From: Harmothoe impar
Taxonomy: Eukaryota; Annelida; Polychaeta; Phyllodocida; Polynoidae
Assembly: GCA_947462335.1 (NCBI GenBank)
Contig: OX381710.1
Span: 63,359,303 to 63,423,302, forward strand
Length of the DNA stretch: 64,000 nucleotides
Direction of reading: 5' to 3'
Shown: positions 22,645-32,239 of the stretch, in pieces
Layout: every line of letters begins with the position of its first letter
How positions within the stretch are numbered: position 1 is the stretch's first letter
The notes under the pieces: generated by a model
The model's database searches: none
What the model was told of the DNA's origin: nothing
Seen by the model: the letters and a program-made list of their open reading frames with translations, nothing else
Translations under genes and position numbers: made by a program

Positions 22645-24519
22645 TCAATCTCGTTTAATTTTATTCATAAACATACGCAGTGTGTTCAGATGTTGTATTT
22701 CCGAATCAAGTTTACTCTAAAGACCATACCCTCTATAGAGTGGGCTGTCTTTATATAATTGGCCCTTCGGTCTTTGTACCTTCAACTTAATTTTGTCATG
22801 ACTTCTTAATACCCTTGCGGGGATCACAACATTGTCTGGATTTTTGGAGAATTTGTACATCAAATTTAACAAGTTATAGTCCCGTTTAACAGTAAGCATC
22901 TTACTATGACACACTGTATGTAGATCCTTTCTTGTTATTAGACGCGGGTCGTAGACACCAATACAGGTTCTTAGGCAGTGATTTTGTAACACCTGGAGCT
23001 CAGCTCCGAGATCCTCATTGGCGCTATCAACGACAAAGTCTCCATATTCCAGGACAGGCAGTATCATTTGTTTAAAAATCAACAGACACAAATCCTGGTC
23101 AACATGCTTCTTTAGAAATCTAAGGTTTGACAATTTTAAGCGCACAGATGAAATCACCTTAGTGCATTGCTTCTCAAATGACAATATATTATCAATATGA
23201 ATACCTAGGTAATTAAAGTTAGGTACAGCCTCTACTATAACCCCCTTAATATAAATACTGAAAGCAGAATACACCGTTTTATCCTTTTCTCCGTAGCACC
23301 ATAATACCTTTTTTTATTCAGAATTGACTGTCAACCTATACATGTCACAACCTGCACTTAGAATGTCGACATCGTCTTGTAGAAGGCGCTGGACAATTAA
23401 CGGGTCCCTATTACTCACAGTTATGGCGATATCATCCGCATACATGAAAAATTTCGCATTTTCAAGGCTATTGACAAGGTTATTGATGTAGATTATAAAC
23501 AAAAGTGGCCCTAATACGGAGCCTTGCGGCACCCCGCATAGGATAGGCCTTTCATTAGAAATCACTCCATCAACCACAGTCCTTTGTACCCTGTTTTCTA
23601 AATAACTCTTAAACCAAAGCACAGTCGGGTTAGAACAAACAATTTTGCGCAACTCACTAAGTAGTATTAAGTGATCGACCGTATCAAAGGCCTTACGCAG
23701 ATCCAAAAAGAGGGTGGCAGTTACTTCACCTCGATTCCTGCACTCATACAAATGCTGGATGAGGCCAAAGCATGCCTCGGTAGTTGAGCGGCCGGGCATA
23801 AAGCCAAATTGTTTGTCACTAATTATATTATGTAAGATAAGGTAAGACATTAACTGATTATGTATTGCCTTTTCAATCAGTTTAGAAAACAGATGTAGCT
23901 GACTGATAGGGCGCCAGTTGGAAACATTACTAGGATCCCCTGGTTTGGGTAATGGTATTATAGTTGCTCTTTTCAGCGAGGCAGGAAACACAGAGTCACT
24001 AATTGAAATATTAATAATTCTACCAAGAATATTAGGCGCTGCCTTTAACGTATCCCTGACGACGGGGCTTCTGATGTTTATCATACACGCTGATTTATTA
24101 ATTTTGATCTTATTAACTAATTTTAGGACATCGGCCGTATTAACATGAAACAAGTCTAGGGCTTGTCGGCCCAGATGAGCAGGTAGTTGGTGTACAATGC
24201 CGACCGTTGGAGCTAAGAAGGCACTAGCTAGAACTGCACCAATAGAACTATAGAAATTATTCACAAAGTTTGGAATTTCACTACTCTCTATATCAGCACC
24301 ATTATTCTTGAGTTTCATTGGTCGGACTACACGTGGGCCTTTCCAAACACAATTGACCTCCCGCCAAAAACTCCTCGGGTCGTCAGCAAACCTTATCAAT
24401 TTTGCTAGGATTGATGCTTTAATATTGCGAATTAACAATTTCTTTATCCGTTTCTCCAATGATCTTACCATGGGGTAATAAACATTAAGTACTCCCTGCT
24501 TTACCTTCCTGGACTTCAA
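22645..24519 (-). pseudogene. LINE ORF2 reverse transcriptase and C-terminal tail
   Basis: The RT has IPLPKPGDPSNVSNWRPISQ, GFMPGRST, motif A LFLDLRKAFDTVDH (Asp at ~279), motif B GVPQGSVLGPLLF and motif C FMYADDIAI (YADD at ~360-363). All catalytic aspartates are present. The frame is cut by TAA at 23316-23314, just after LTVNSE, then resumes in the same frame (KKVLWCYGEKD) with the thumb and post-RT region. A TAG at 22719-22717 sits where the 9.8-kb copy has Trp after PLYRG. Reading on in frame ends at TGA 22647-22645. There is no RNase H domain. Apart from single nonsense changes it is well preserved. Confidence 0.92.
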
Positions 24520-24537
24520 TAAGAATTTTCTTTTCTT

Positions 24538-25642
24538 TTAGATTAGGAGCAATGCTTCATTGGAGAAGCCCTCGGCAAAGCCCGTCTTTACTTTGAAAGA
24601 TTTGACAGGGTGATGCTCATCTAAATACTTATGGACCCAATTGATACCAGCATCTAATACCTCATCAATTGAGGTCATGTTTTCATAATTATGAGGCGAG
24701 TTGCGCACATGGAGTGTGAGCAGTTGGCTATTGTAACCCCTGTATGATCTACCGGTAATTAGCTTAGTACCGGGTTTAACCACGCTGTTTGTCTGCTTTT
24801 TTATAACAAAAACTGGGGCGTGGTCTCTATTAAGGTCACAAATTACACCATTAAGAGATATATGTGGAGAATTAGTGTAAATATGGTCTAAAGCAGATTT
24901 ACCTTTTGGGTGGAAATGTGTAGCTCGGGTTTGTAGATATTTTAATTTTGTGGTTTTAAGAAATTCAAACATTCTCTTGCATTTCGGGCTATTTCTTGTT
25001 AAAGTATTGACATTTAAATCGCCCATTACCCAAATTTCTCGGTTTAATAAGGTTTCATCCTTTATCATTTTCTCAATTGTCTTGTAACAGACGTGAATTT
25101 TTCCGTGCGGAGGACGATAAACAGTGAGAATAAATCTAAACTTATGCCCCGGGAACTTGGTCATTAACCCAAGACATTCAATATCCTTATTTATGATAGT
25201 AAACTTGTCACAGACTTGCGTGTAAGGCACGTATTTATCTGGCACATAGCAAGCCACCCCTCCGCTCTTCCTTAGAGCATTCCGTCTATCATTACGGAAC
25301 AAAACATAACCCTGTAGGTCAACATGCCAATCTGGGACCGTGTCGTCCAACCATGACTCAGTTACACCTATATGGTCCAAGTCAAGGTTAAGTTTCCTCA
25401 ACTTATTGATCTTATCCCTAAGGCTCTGGACATTCATGTTCATTAACCGTAGCCCTCCACTTTGACCCAGCTGGTCATAATTTAAGTACTTAATAATTGC
25501 AGATCCTAAGCCCCCAACTCAGTCTCTCCTCCACAGATACTCCACCTACATTATTAATTCTAACATACAAGGGTGCATAAACGATAAGCTCCAGCGCTAC
25601 TGAGAAGGGCAGGGAGTAAAGAGTAACCTTATGCTTAAGCAT
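24538..25642 (-). pseudogene. LINE ORF2 N-terminus and endonuclease (EEP/APE-like) domain
   Basis: A start at 25642 opens a 50-codon N-terminus (LPFSVALELIVYAPLYV.., then SVEERLSWGLRICNY) that stops at 25492-25490. It appears to continue in another frame (IIKYLNYDQLGQSGGLR) into the endonuclease. So a one-base shift near 25495 breaks ORF2. The endonuclease has the order NVQSLRDKI, TESWLDD (metal-binding E), GGVACYV, YRPPHG, GDLNVN (D/N), SALDHIYTN and RDHAPVFV (catalytic DH). This matches the exonuclease-endonuclease-phosphatase fold that nicks target DNA. A TAA at 24540-24538 interrupts the linker to the RT in the same frame. Confidence 0.9.
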
Positions 25643-26976
25643 GGTGTTATTCTATGGTGCAGGTATACAAGGCAGTTCTAACTAGACATCTCTTCCGTAC
25701 AGGGTCGAGGTGTTAGATAGTATGCAAATTAATAATTTTATACAATCAGTGGACCGTCGATACGATCAAACAAAAGACACAGGTAATATATAAGTAAACA
25801 GACAATGTATGATAGTGGCCTAATAGACCCACCTATAATAATAGCCCTTGCCCTAGTTTAAAGTCTGGGCGACTATGTTAATACCAAAATCAGCTGACTT
25901 TGTTTTAGGAGAAATACAGTCGAGACCCTGGCTCCACCGCGCCTTGAGTATTACATTCAATCCAATTTGACGACAAGCTAAGCATGACCGCGCTTTATGT
26001 CGCATAATACTAACATGTCACTTAGCATAGCACAGTTCCCCTAAACACATACACTTATATGTGGTGCATACAGACAGTGTTTAGTACAATATAGATCATC
26101 AACCAATATCATGGTGGCAGTGACAATTTTAGCACTAAAAGGCTGTAAATATTGATCATAGCAATTCAACATAAATAGGCATTAATGGGCCATGATATTA
26201 AGGATTTTATGGAGAATCGATTAATTAATCAACCAGCCATTGCGGCATATGGGTCAGATCATATAAATGGACACCTAGTAGTAAGGATAATTACAGTGTA
26301 CAAATCTGAATACAGATATCCATAACGACATATATTAATCATGGCCTCTATAACATAACATAACGGTGTGATAGTTTCACCGATTAGTGATCGAAGAATT
26401 CATTATGTAACTATGGTATATTTAAAGTGACACAAGCTCACTTCCCTTCATATAATGATGGATTTGTTGACAGCTGTGGAGGCCAATCGACACGATGTCA
26501 TGCACATGACGTCAGGTAGGTGGAGTAGAGAACAGAGCCAGATTGCTCGCCATCTTTGCTCATCGAACCACATCGTGTGGACGTACAGTGCCCGACCATT
26601 GGCATTGAGGTAGTATTTCCAGTCCTAGCTGACAATCGTCATTCCCTAATGGCAGAAGGGAAATGTCAACCAATTAATTAATTAATTAATCAATGTATCT
26701 CCATATCAGGATAATTAATATAGATGCATACACAACTAGCGTAGTATCTATCAGCTAACCAATACCTCAAGAGGAACATAGTTTCAGTACACATTGGTGA
26801 ATGTTAGAGCACATAAAGAGGATGAAGTCACCCATCTATTTGTATTTGAAATCGCAGTAGATATGAAAATCACATCTTTAGTCAATCGATAGATTTATGA
26901 GTTTTACGCTCATACTTTCAGGATCCATCTATGATGAAATAAGTAGTACTCACTCCAAGTCGAGTAAATAGAATGA
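25643..26976 (-). other. Unusual 1.3-kb spacer between ORF1 and ORF2 with promoter-like sites
   Basis: No long frame is present. On the minus strand AAGATGGCG (26556-26548, a YY1-type core) lies near a perfect CRE palindrome TGACGTCA (26508-26515), with an ATTGG box nearby. A (TTAA)n run lies at 26677-26692. CR1 elements normally have a few bases between ORFs, so this is either an internal promoter region or an insertion. Confidence 0.4.
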
Positions 26977-27631
26977 TTACAGCCATCCTACTTGGATCGC
27001 CTTGTCAATGGCATCCGCTATCCAGTGACTGACCAGGTTCTGGTCCTCAACACAGCTGTGGACGCCGTCGTATAGGCGCCAGTATTTATGGGTCCACCCT
27101 GAGTGACTATGGTAGCGGTGGCACATTCTTTCCAGGTAGGGAGTCATGACCTCATTGTCACGGTTCATAGTTTTGATTCTATAATTCACAGCAGTGACTA
27201 TGTCCTCTGTTATGAACTGGTGAGGATGGGACCACAGACCCAGGTTGTTTGCTTTCGGAAGGTCTACACCGAAGTTGCTACACACCATTATTTTAGCATC
27301 TGGGCGTACCTCGAAGGCTTTCATATTTAGACATAATGTCAATGCAGGCGTAGTCGGCGTCAATATAACGGGATGACACTTTCCTCGGATTATGAGACAG
27401 CTTCGTAATGTCATTGATGCCTGCAATCACCGCCACAACGTCGGGGGGATAGGTGTCAGTCAGGCGAGCTGTCACCATATCGGCCACAGTCCTTATACCA
27501 GCCCCGGGAATGCAGGTGACTCGTGACAGAGCCGGGTATACCGGTCTGAGATAATCCTCGAGAAACCTCACTCGGGAGTCACCAATGACATCTAACACAG
27601 GCAGATTCATATTTAGTGTAATGTTATACAA
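26977..27631 (-). pseudogene. LINE ORF1 SGNH/GDSL-type esterase domain
   Basis: Block I is VIGDSRVRFLEDYL (nucleophile serine in GDSR). Block III is VIAGINDITKL (GxND). Block V is YDGVHSCVEDQN (D..H pair). These are the catalytic blocks of SGNH hydrolases. The domain is split: 27631-27293 carries blocks I and III, and 27426-26977 carries block V after a frameshift near 27300-27340. The first part is in the same frame as the NADAR ORF, separated only by the TAA at 27688-27686 and 18 codons. It may therefore be the C-terminus of one long ORF1 with a premature stop, or a separate small ORF. Esterase domains are documented in CR1-like ORF1 proteins; their substrate is not settled. Confidence 0.8.
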
Positions 27632-27685
27632 CCTTAGGCTGAATTTCCGATAATTCGCTGCTTTCGTCGAAGACGCCGGCGGTGT

Positions 27686-30001
27686 TTATGCACTGTCACT
27701 TTTGTCCACGTCCGAGAGTGTGAGACTGGATTGTGCTTGGAGAGCGTACTCCTCTTCACGCGGGTTACCGCACAACCTCTCGGCCAGCGCGAGAGACGCC
27801 GACTCACTCTCCAGCGGATGTTTTGACGCAGTTCTCGCCTTGAGTTTAGCGTAGTTCTCCCGCTCAATGAACTTACCGCGCATTTCACAAAGCAGTTTGC
27901 CCAACATATTCTCCCCCAGATACTGCTCGCTGCCTGAGTTATAAATTAGATCGTCGTACTTGGCTTTTCCACCCCAAAACGGATGTAAAGTTGACTCCAC
28001 CAGATTTTTACCCTGTGTATTCATTAGAGCAATCTTTTTCTTTGGATTTTGTACGAATTTTTTGGATAGGCAAATTTTCATAGTGGGTACCTTGGCTTCG
28101 GCCCATCCCGCAAGTTTCTTACAACCGTCCGCTGCCCTCTTGGCCTCCAGCCCGGTTATCGCGTGTAATAAAACATTATTAGCACGGACATTGTCTTTGT
28201 TGAATTTACATTTCAAGTATTGATATAAATGTTCACTACTAGCAAAGTCAAGACCATCATGTTTAATTTCGCATGGGTGCAGATTGCTTAGGAAGCATTT
28301 TGGGCCATTAAATGTAATTCCCGCCAACGTTTCTTGCATATTTAGTGGGCCTGACTCAGCCCTTCTAGAGGCTTCACGCACTTTGTCCTTCACAGAAAGT
28401 GGCTTCCCTTTATTTTTTACCAGAGGTGGGCAGCTCATTGTCTCTGGAATTGTAGATGAAGCCACATGCCCAGATGTATTATATCCGGCATCAGCTTCCA
28501 TCGATCTTTGGTTGACTGATGCTTCGCCTGAGGGCGCCACCATACCCTTTTCAGATTGACGCCTGAGGTCTTGGAACTCCGCCAGGCGGCTCTGGAGTAT
28601 CAGTGGTTCATCATTTGGCGCCTCCAGCTGACTATCCCCCGCATATCTCTTATCGAGCTCCTTGTATGAGGCTAAATCTGAGTGATAATTTTGGAACCTA
28701 TTGTAGACATAGTTGTCAGGGGGGGTATCATCTGTATAACCCTGGAAACCCCTGTTTACATTATGGTTGTATCCAGGTACTGGGGTAGACTCTGTGATCA
28801 TGTCAGTCGGCGATGACGTGGTAGGTACAGCGCCAAACTGTTGTATATTCCCACTCTGTATATCCTGCTGTTGATGAACATAATGCCCCTCATTATCAAC
28901 ATCGGGTAAATGGCCGCTGTGGGGTATTGTTGCAAGGTCTACGATATGCAGACCGGGCTGCCCCTGTTGCTGTTGTTGCTGATGTTGCGGCAGCTGTTGG
29001 TGTTGCTGTTGTTGCTGCTGTTGTTGTTGGTGCTCTTGTTGTAGATTCGGCTGTTGCAGCTGCTGTTGCTGTTGCTGTTGTTGCTGTTGTAGCTGTTGCT
29101 GCTGCTGTTGCTCACTTTGCTGCGGCTGTTCCTGTTGCTGTTGGGTCTGCGAGTCTTGAAGATACTGTTGATGCTGCTGCTGTTGATGTTGTTGATGTTG
29201 CTGTTGATGCTGTGGGTGCTGTTGTTGATGCTGCTGCTGCTCCAGTTGGTGCTGGTGCTGCTGCTGCTGCTGTTGCTGCTGATGTTGATGCTGTTCCCGC
29301 TGTGGCTGCTGCTGCTGCTGTTTAGGCTGCTGCTGCTGCTGCAGCTGTTGCGGTTGTACATCTACATGTTGCTGATGGGGGTGTCTATGTTGTTGTAAAT
29401 GTTGTTGCTGTTGTGAATGGTGTCCATACTGGGCAAAATGTTGTCGTTGTTGTTGTTGTTGTTGTTGATGCTGCTGCTGGGGATGCTGCAGCTGCTGGGG
29501 TTGTAGTCGTGGGCGGTGTTGTTGTTGATGGTGCTGTTGTTGTTGTTGATGCTGTTGTTGTTGTTGTTGGTATTGAGGGTACTGTTGTCGGTATTGAAAG
29601 TGATGTTGTGAATGTTGTTGTTGGGAATGTTGGTGAGGGTAGGAATGATGTTGAGGGTAATGGTGGTGTTGTTGGTGGGGGAGGGAGTGTTGGTGTTGTG
29701 TCGTTTTGAGGAGGTTGCAATTGTTGTTGTTGGTGTTGCTGTACATGGGATTGTTGTTGTTGTTGTTGGTCTTGCTTCTCTCACTGTTGTATGTGTAGCT
29801 GCTGATATCTCTCCTGTTGAGATTGATGTGATCTGCGCTTCTCCTTTTGCTGGTGGTGTTGCTCCAACATTCTACCATCATTACCCTGTGGTATCTTATT
29901 AGACTGTCTACTACGTGTTGACTGCCAATCATCATGTTTTGTAGAGTGATCACGTTTACGTACAGCGTCCTGCTGTGGCTTTGAGCCATCACTCCCCTCA
30001 T
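27686..30001 (-). pseudogene. LINE ORF1 central part: polyglutamine linker plus NADAR (DUF1768) domain
   Basis: About residues 80-350 are a His/Pro/Tyr-speckled glutamine tract coded by CAG/CAA repeats. Then come ~200 mixed residues. The NADAR domain follows at about residues 562-706 (28320-27880), with signature blocks ITFNGPKCFLSNLHPCEI, FASSEHLYQYLKCKF, TLHPFWGGKAKYDDLI and LGENMLGKLLCEM. NADAR (YbiA-like) proteins are N-glycosidases or hydrolases acting on riboflavin intermediates and ADP-ribose conjugates. In a retrotransposon the substrate is unknown. The frame ends at a TAA (27688-27686) and stays open in the same frame into the SGNH domain. The first ~80 residues before the Q tract are probably out of the true frame. 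A host gene is less likely because RRM, SGNH and EN-RT flank it collinearly. Confidence 0.85.
28930..29765 (-). repeat. CAG/CAA (polyglutamine) microsatellite tract
   Basis: Over ~830 bp the minus strand is almost wholly CAG, CAA, CAT and CAC codons. It is purest at 28960-29110 and 29420-29580. This leaves most frames open on both strands (poly-S/N, poly-T, poly-V/A and poly-L shadows), so only the glutamine frame that connects RRM and NADAR should be believed. Length instability is expected, and the frameshifts next to it fit slippage. Confidence 0.85.
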
Positions 30002-30527
30002 GTCTACATACCCTAGACCCCCCTCTTATGATGTCACGACCTCTTCTGTTGTCCTCATCACGTCCAAATATTCCCTTCTCCATATTGCCTACTTGTAGAT
30101 CTGTGGGTTTATATCTGCTCGGGATACGATTGACGTTGGATCCACTGTATAGAATTCCGTCAATCAGGATGTTTGTGCCATGGAGGGAGACTATACAGCC
30201 GGGCAACTCCCTGCAGTGTTTCCCAATTTTTCTAATGACACCCTTTATACGTCTGGTGCTTGTGTCCTCGTCGGGGTTGACAAATACTTCTTCAAATTCT
30301 CTGATATGCATCAGTTCAGATTTATAGCGCAGACACGCGTCCCTCCTCCTGGCAGTGGTGAAACAAATGAGTAGTGGTCGGGGGTCCTGGAATTTTGAGT
30401 CAGATCTGGACATTCTCGTTACATACTTTAACTCATGAGGTTCTACCTTCATGTTCATACTAGCTAGCAGGTTAGACGCCGCAATATTTATTGGAATCCA
30501 TGGTGGTGTGGATCCCTTTGATGTCAT
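29781..30527 (-). pseudogene. LINE ORF1 RRM-like region
   Basis: The first ~125 residues look like the RRM-type fold of LINE ORF1 proteins. RPLLICFTTARRRDACLRYK matches the usual RP.I..F.....R......K strand-helix pattern, followed by VFVNPDEDTSTRR and NILIDGILY, where most families read I.DGK.Y. The known role is RNA binding in the retrotransposition RNP. After it come ~90 basic and polar residues that become glutamine-rich (QQKEKRRSHQSQQERYQQ). The frame stops at 29781, but the reading probably continues in the overlapping 771-codon frame through a second frameshift near 29700-29780. Confidence 0.7.
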
Positions 30528-31041
30528 CAGAGAGCCCTTTGTTTTGATTATACATGAGGAGTTTCAGTTCCTGGAATCCCTTCTCCATAGCAGTGAGAGG
30601 TGGGCGGTCAAGAGTTGCCATGATGAAATCACCAACTGGCTGGCTTTGAGACGGTCCCCTCGCCCCACCATTCAGCGGGTAGTCCGCTTGGTAGGCATTG
30701 GTACCACCCCATGCGGGGCGCTTGGCTTGTTGTCTCTCAGTACCCCGGTGCATGGGGGCAGCATCTTTAGATGAGTCATCGCTAGGTTGTCTTGACCTTT
30801 TCCTATCCAGTGATGAAGTTCTAGCGGAGTCGTGCAGATTCCGTCTGGTCAGGTGTTCACCGACAGGAGACCATTCATGATGGTCCCTCCAGAATCCACG
30901 GCGAGCAGGCGGGTCATGGGAATCATTGTAGTTGTTGTAATATAAAGATTGATTACTCACAGGGAATCCCATGTGGCCTCCAGATGGGTAGTAGTCGTTA
31001 TGAGACCTGTCCTGTCTATTAGACCTGTTACCAGTTGCCAT
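30472..31041 (-). pseudogene. LINE ORF1 N-terminal region (disordered, Arg/Ser/Tyr-rich)
   Basis: The frame starts at an ATG (31041) with a low-complexity, charged N-terminus of about 140 residues (many R, S, D, H, Y, P). It ends in a helical segment (MEKGFQELKLLMYNQNKGL) that may be a short coiled coil. After KGIHTTMDSN the protein logically continues in the overlapping frame 30527-29781 (INIAASNLLASMN), so a one-base frameshift near 30480-30500 splits ORF1 here. ORF1 proteins of LINEs often begin with a disordered or coiled-coil region before the RRM. I recognise no catalytic domain in this part. Confidence 0.7.
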
Positions 31042-32239
31042 AGCTCAAAAAACCTCCTCGTGCTGAGTCAGGAGTCAGGCGGTGAGGTTGACAGGTATAA
31101 TAGTAGTACACCTACACTATAGCACAGGTGGGTGGTTGACCGCCACGCTTCAGTAGACACGGTGTTGCTGCTATTATCGACCAGGTAAAGAATGAAAATC
31201 ACTCTAGGTAATTAATGCTAAGTTCCAGTTATGAAACAGACATACCAATGTGATCACTGAGTATTCATATAGCATATTTACCAGCGTTGAGGTTGCAGCA
31301 TGCCGTTAAAATATCATTCCGAGAGGTTTTAGGGGGGAGCGGTGTGTGGAAGTCTACTCAGCGTGTGACGTCATCATCCGTCAAAGTCCATCAAAGTGCA
31401 ATGACTGCAATGGTTTCCTCACCCTCATAACGTACTGAATTATTGATTATCAATGTGCCTGGTTTTGATAAAGCGCCGGCCTCGTATAAGGCCTGGGAGT
31501 ATACATATAGGGGCCTCCAAAATGATTTTGCGCAATAAAAGAGGACCCTAAATAAGTGACTGCCTTGTACATGCATATCAGACATATCAGCACAGCCAAG
31601 TCCAAGAGTATTGTCGCGGTGGTACGATACTGATTGATACCTTAGCCAAATTCACCGATTATATCGAACATGATTTGAACATAGCTGAGAATGCTATTGC
31701 TGCCTTCATTGACAGAAACAGAGAAAGAGCGTCTCTGACACCGTATAGATCACTCAGTTCTGTGTCATATTCTAACATAGACATGGATGTACTATACTTT
31801 ATGTAAAGGTATTGACAGATATAGAGCCTTCTCCCATACATGTATAAACATGTAAAACGAATGCATTATTAGCAGCAACGTATCTATGCCTTTAAACATC
31901 TCTTTTTCAGTGCCGCTGTTCGACATCCACATTCCGCTGACAACAGCCTCAATATCCCGTTGTCCTCACAGGCCGCATAGTGCTGTAATACACCATGCCC
32001 TTCGTCGTCATGATGCATTTTAATACTTGTCCGGGCTGCATGTAAGCATCAAGTTCGACCTTATACAATGCGATGGGCCGGTATGATAGACATGATGCGG
32101 GACTGCAGCCATGGTGAGTTAGACTTGGCAGTGTTGCACGAATGTATCATAACCGTAAAGGGCAGGGTACATTAAAGAACTATACATGCGGCCCTTAAAG
32201 GCCCCTAAAGGCTGGCTACACTCGTCAGGTGGCGGTGGT
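31042..32239. other. Region upstream of LINE ORF1; likely includes its 5' UTR
   Basis: No frame with a domain is seen. A CRE palindrome TGACGTCA lies at 31366-31373, about 325 bp before the ORF1 start, so promoter activity of the LINE may lie here. A diverged CATGATGCA repeat lies at 31990-32050. The LINE 5' boundary cannot be set without other copies. Confidence 0.4.

Larger units (their letters stand above)
22007..31041 (-). mobile_element. Near full-length CR1-like LINE with RRM, NADAR and SGNH domains plus EN-RT
   Basis: All domains lie in order on the minus strand: RRM-like region (30527-29781 frame), glutamine-rich linker, NADAR, SGNH/esterase, a 1.3-kb spacer, apurinic-type endonuclease, reverse transcriptase and C-terminal tail. 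The 3' end has AATAAA (22033-22028) and a (CAA)n tail at 22020-22007, the kind of microsatellite 3' end seen in CR1/L2-type elements. An esterase domain in ORF1 is known from CR1-like LINEs, which supports that placement. The 5' end is not defined; the UTR probably reaches 31.3 kb or beyond, with a CRE palindrome at 31366-31373. At least three frameshifts and four in-frame stops show it is not autonomous now. Two shorter relatives lie at 6558-7880 and 9280-9836. Confidence 0.9.

Noticed and set aside
27686..28320. NADAR domain as an independent host gene or bacterial gene transfer
   Set aside because: It is collinear with RRM, SGNH and EN-RT domains on the same strand, and in frame with the SGNH part after one stop, which fits an element-encoded domain better.
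28927..29784. Long poly-V/A, poly-L, poly-S/N and poly-T frames on both strands
   Set aside because: They are shadow readings of the CAG/CAA tract; only the glutamine frame links RRM to NADAR.
22007..31041. Retrovirus or LTR retrotransposon
   Set aside because: There is an APE-type endonuclease, no integrase, protease, RNase H or LTRs, and a CAA-type tail; this is a non-LTR element.
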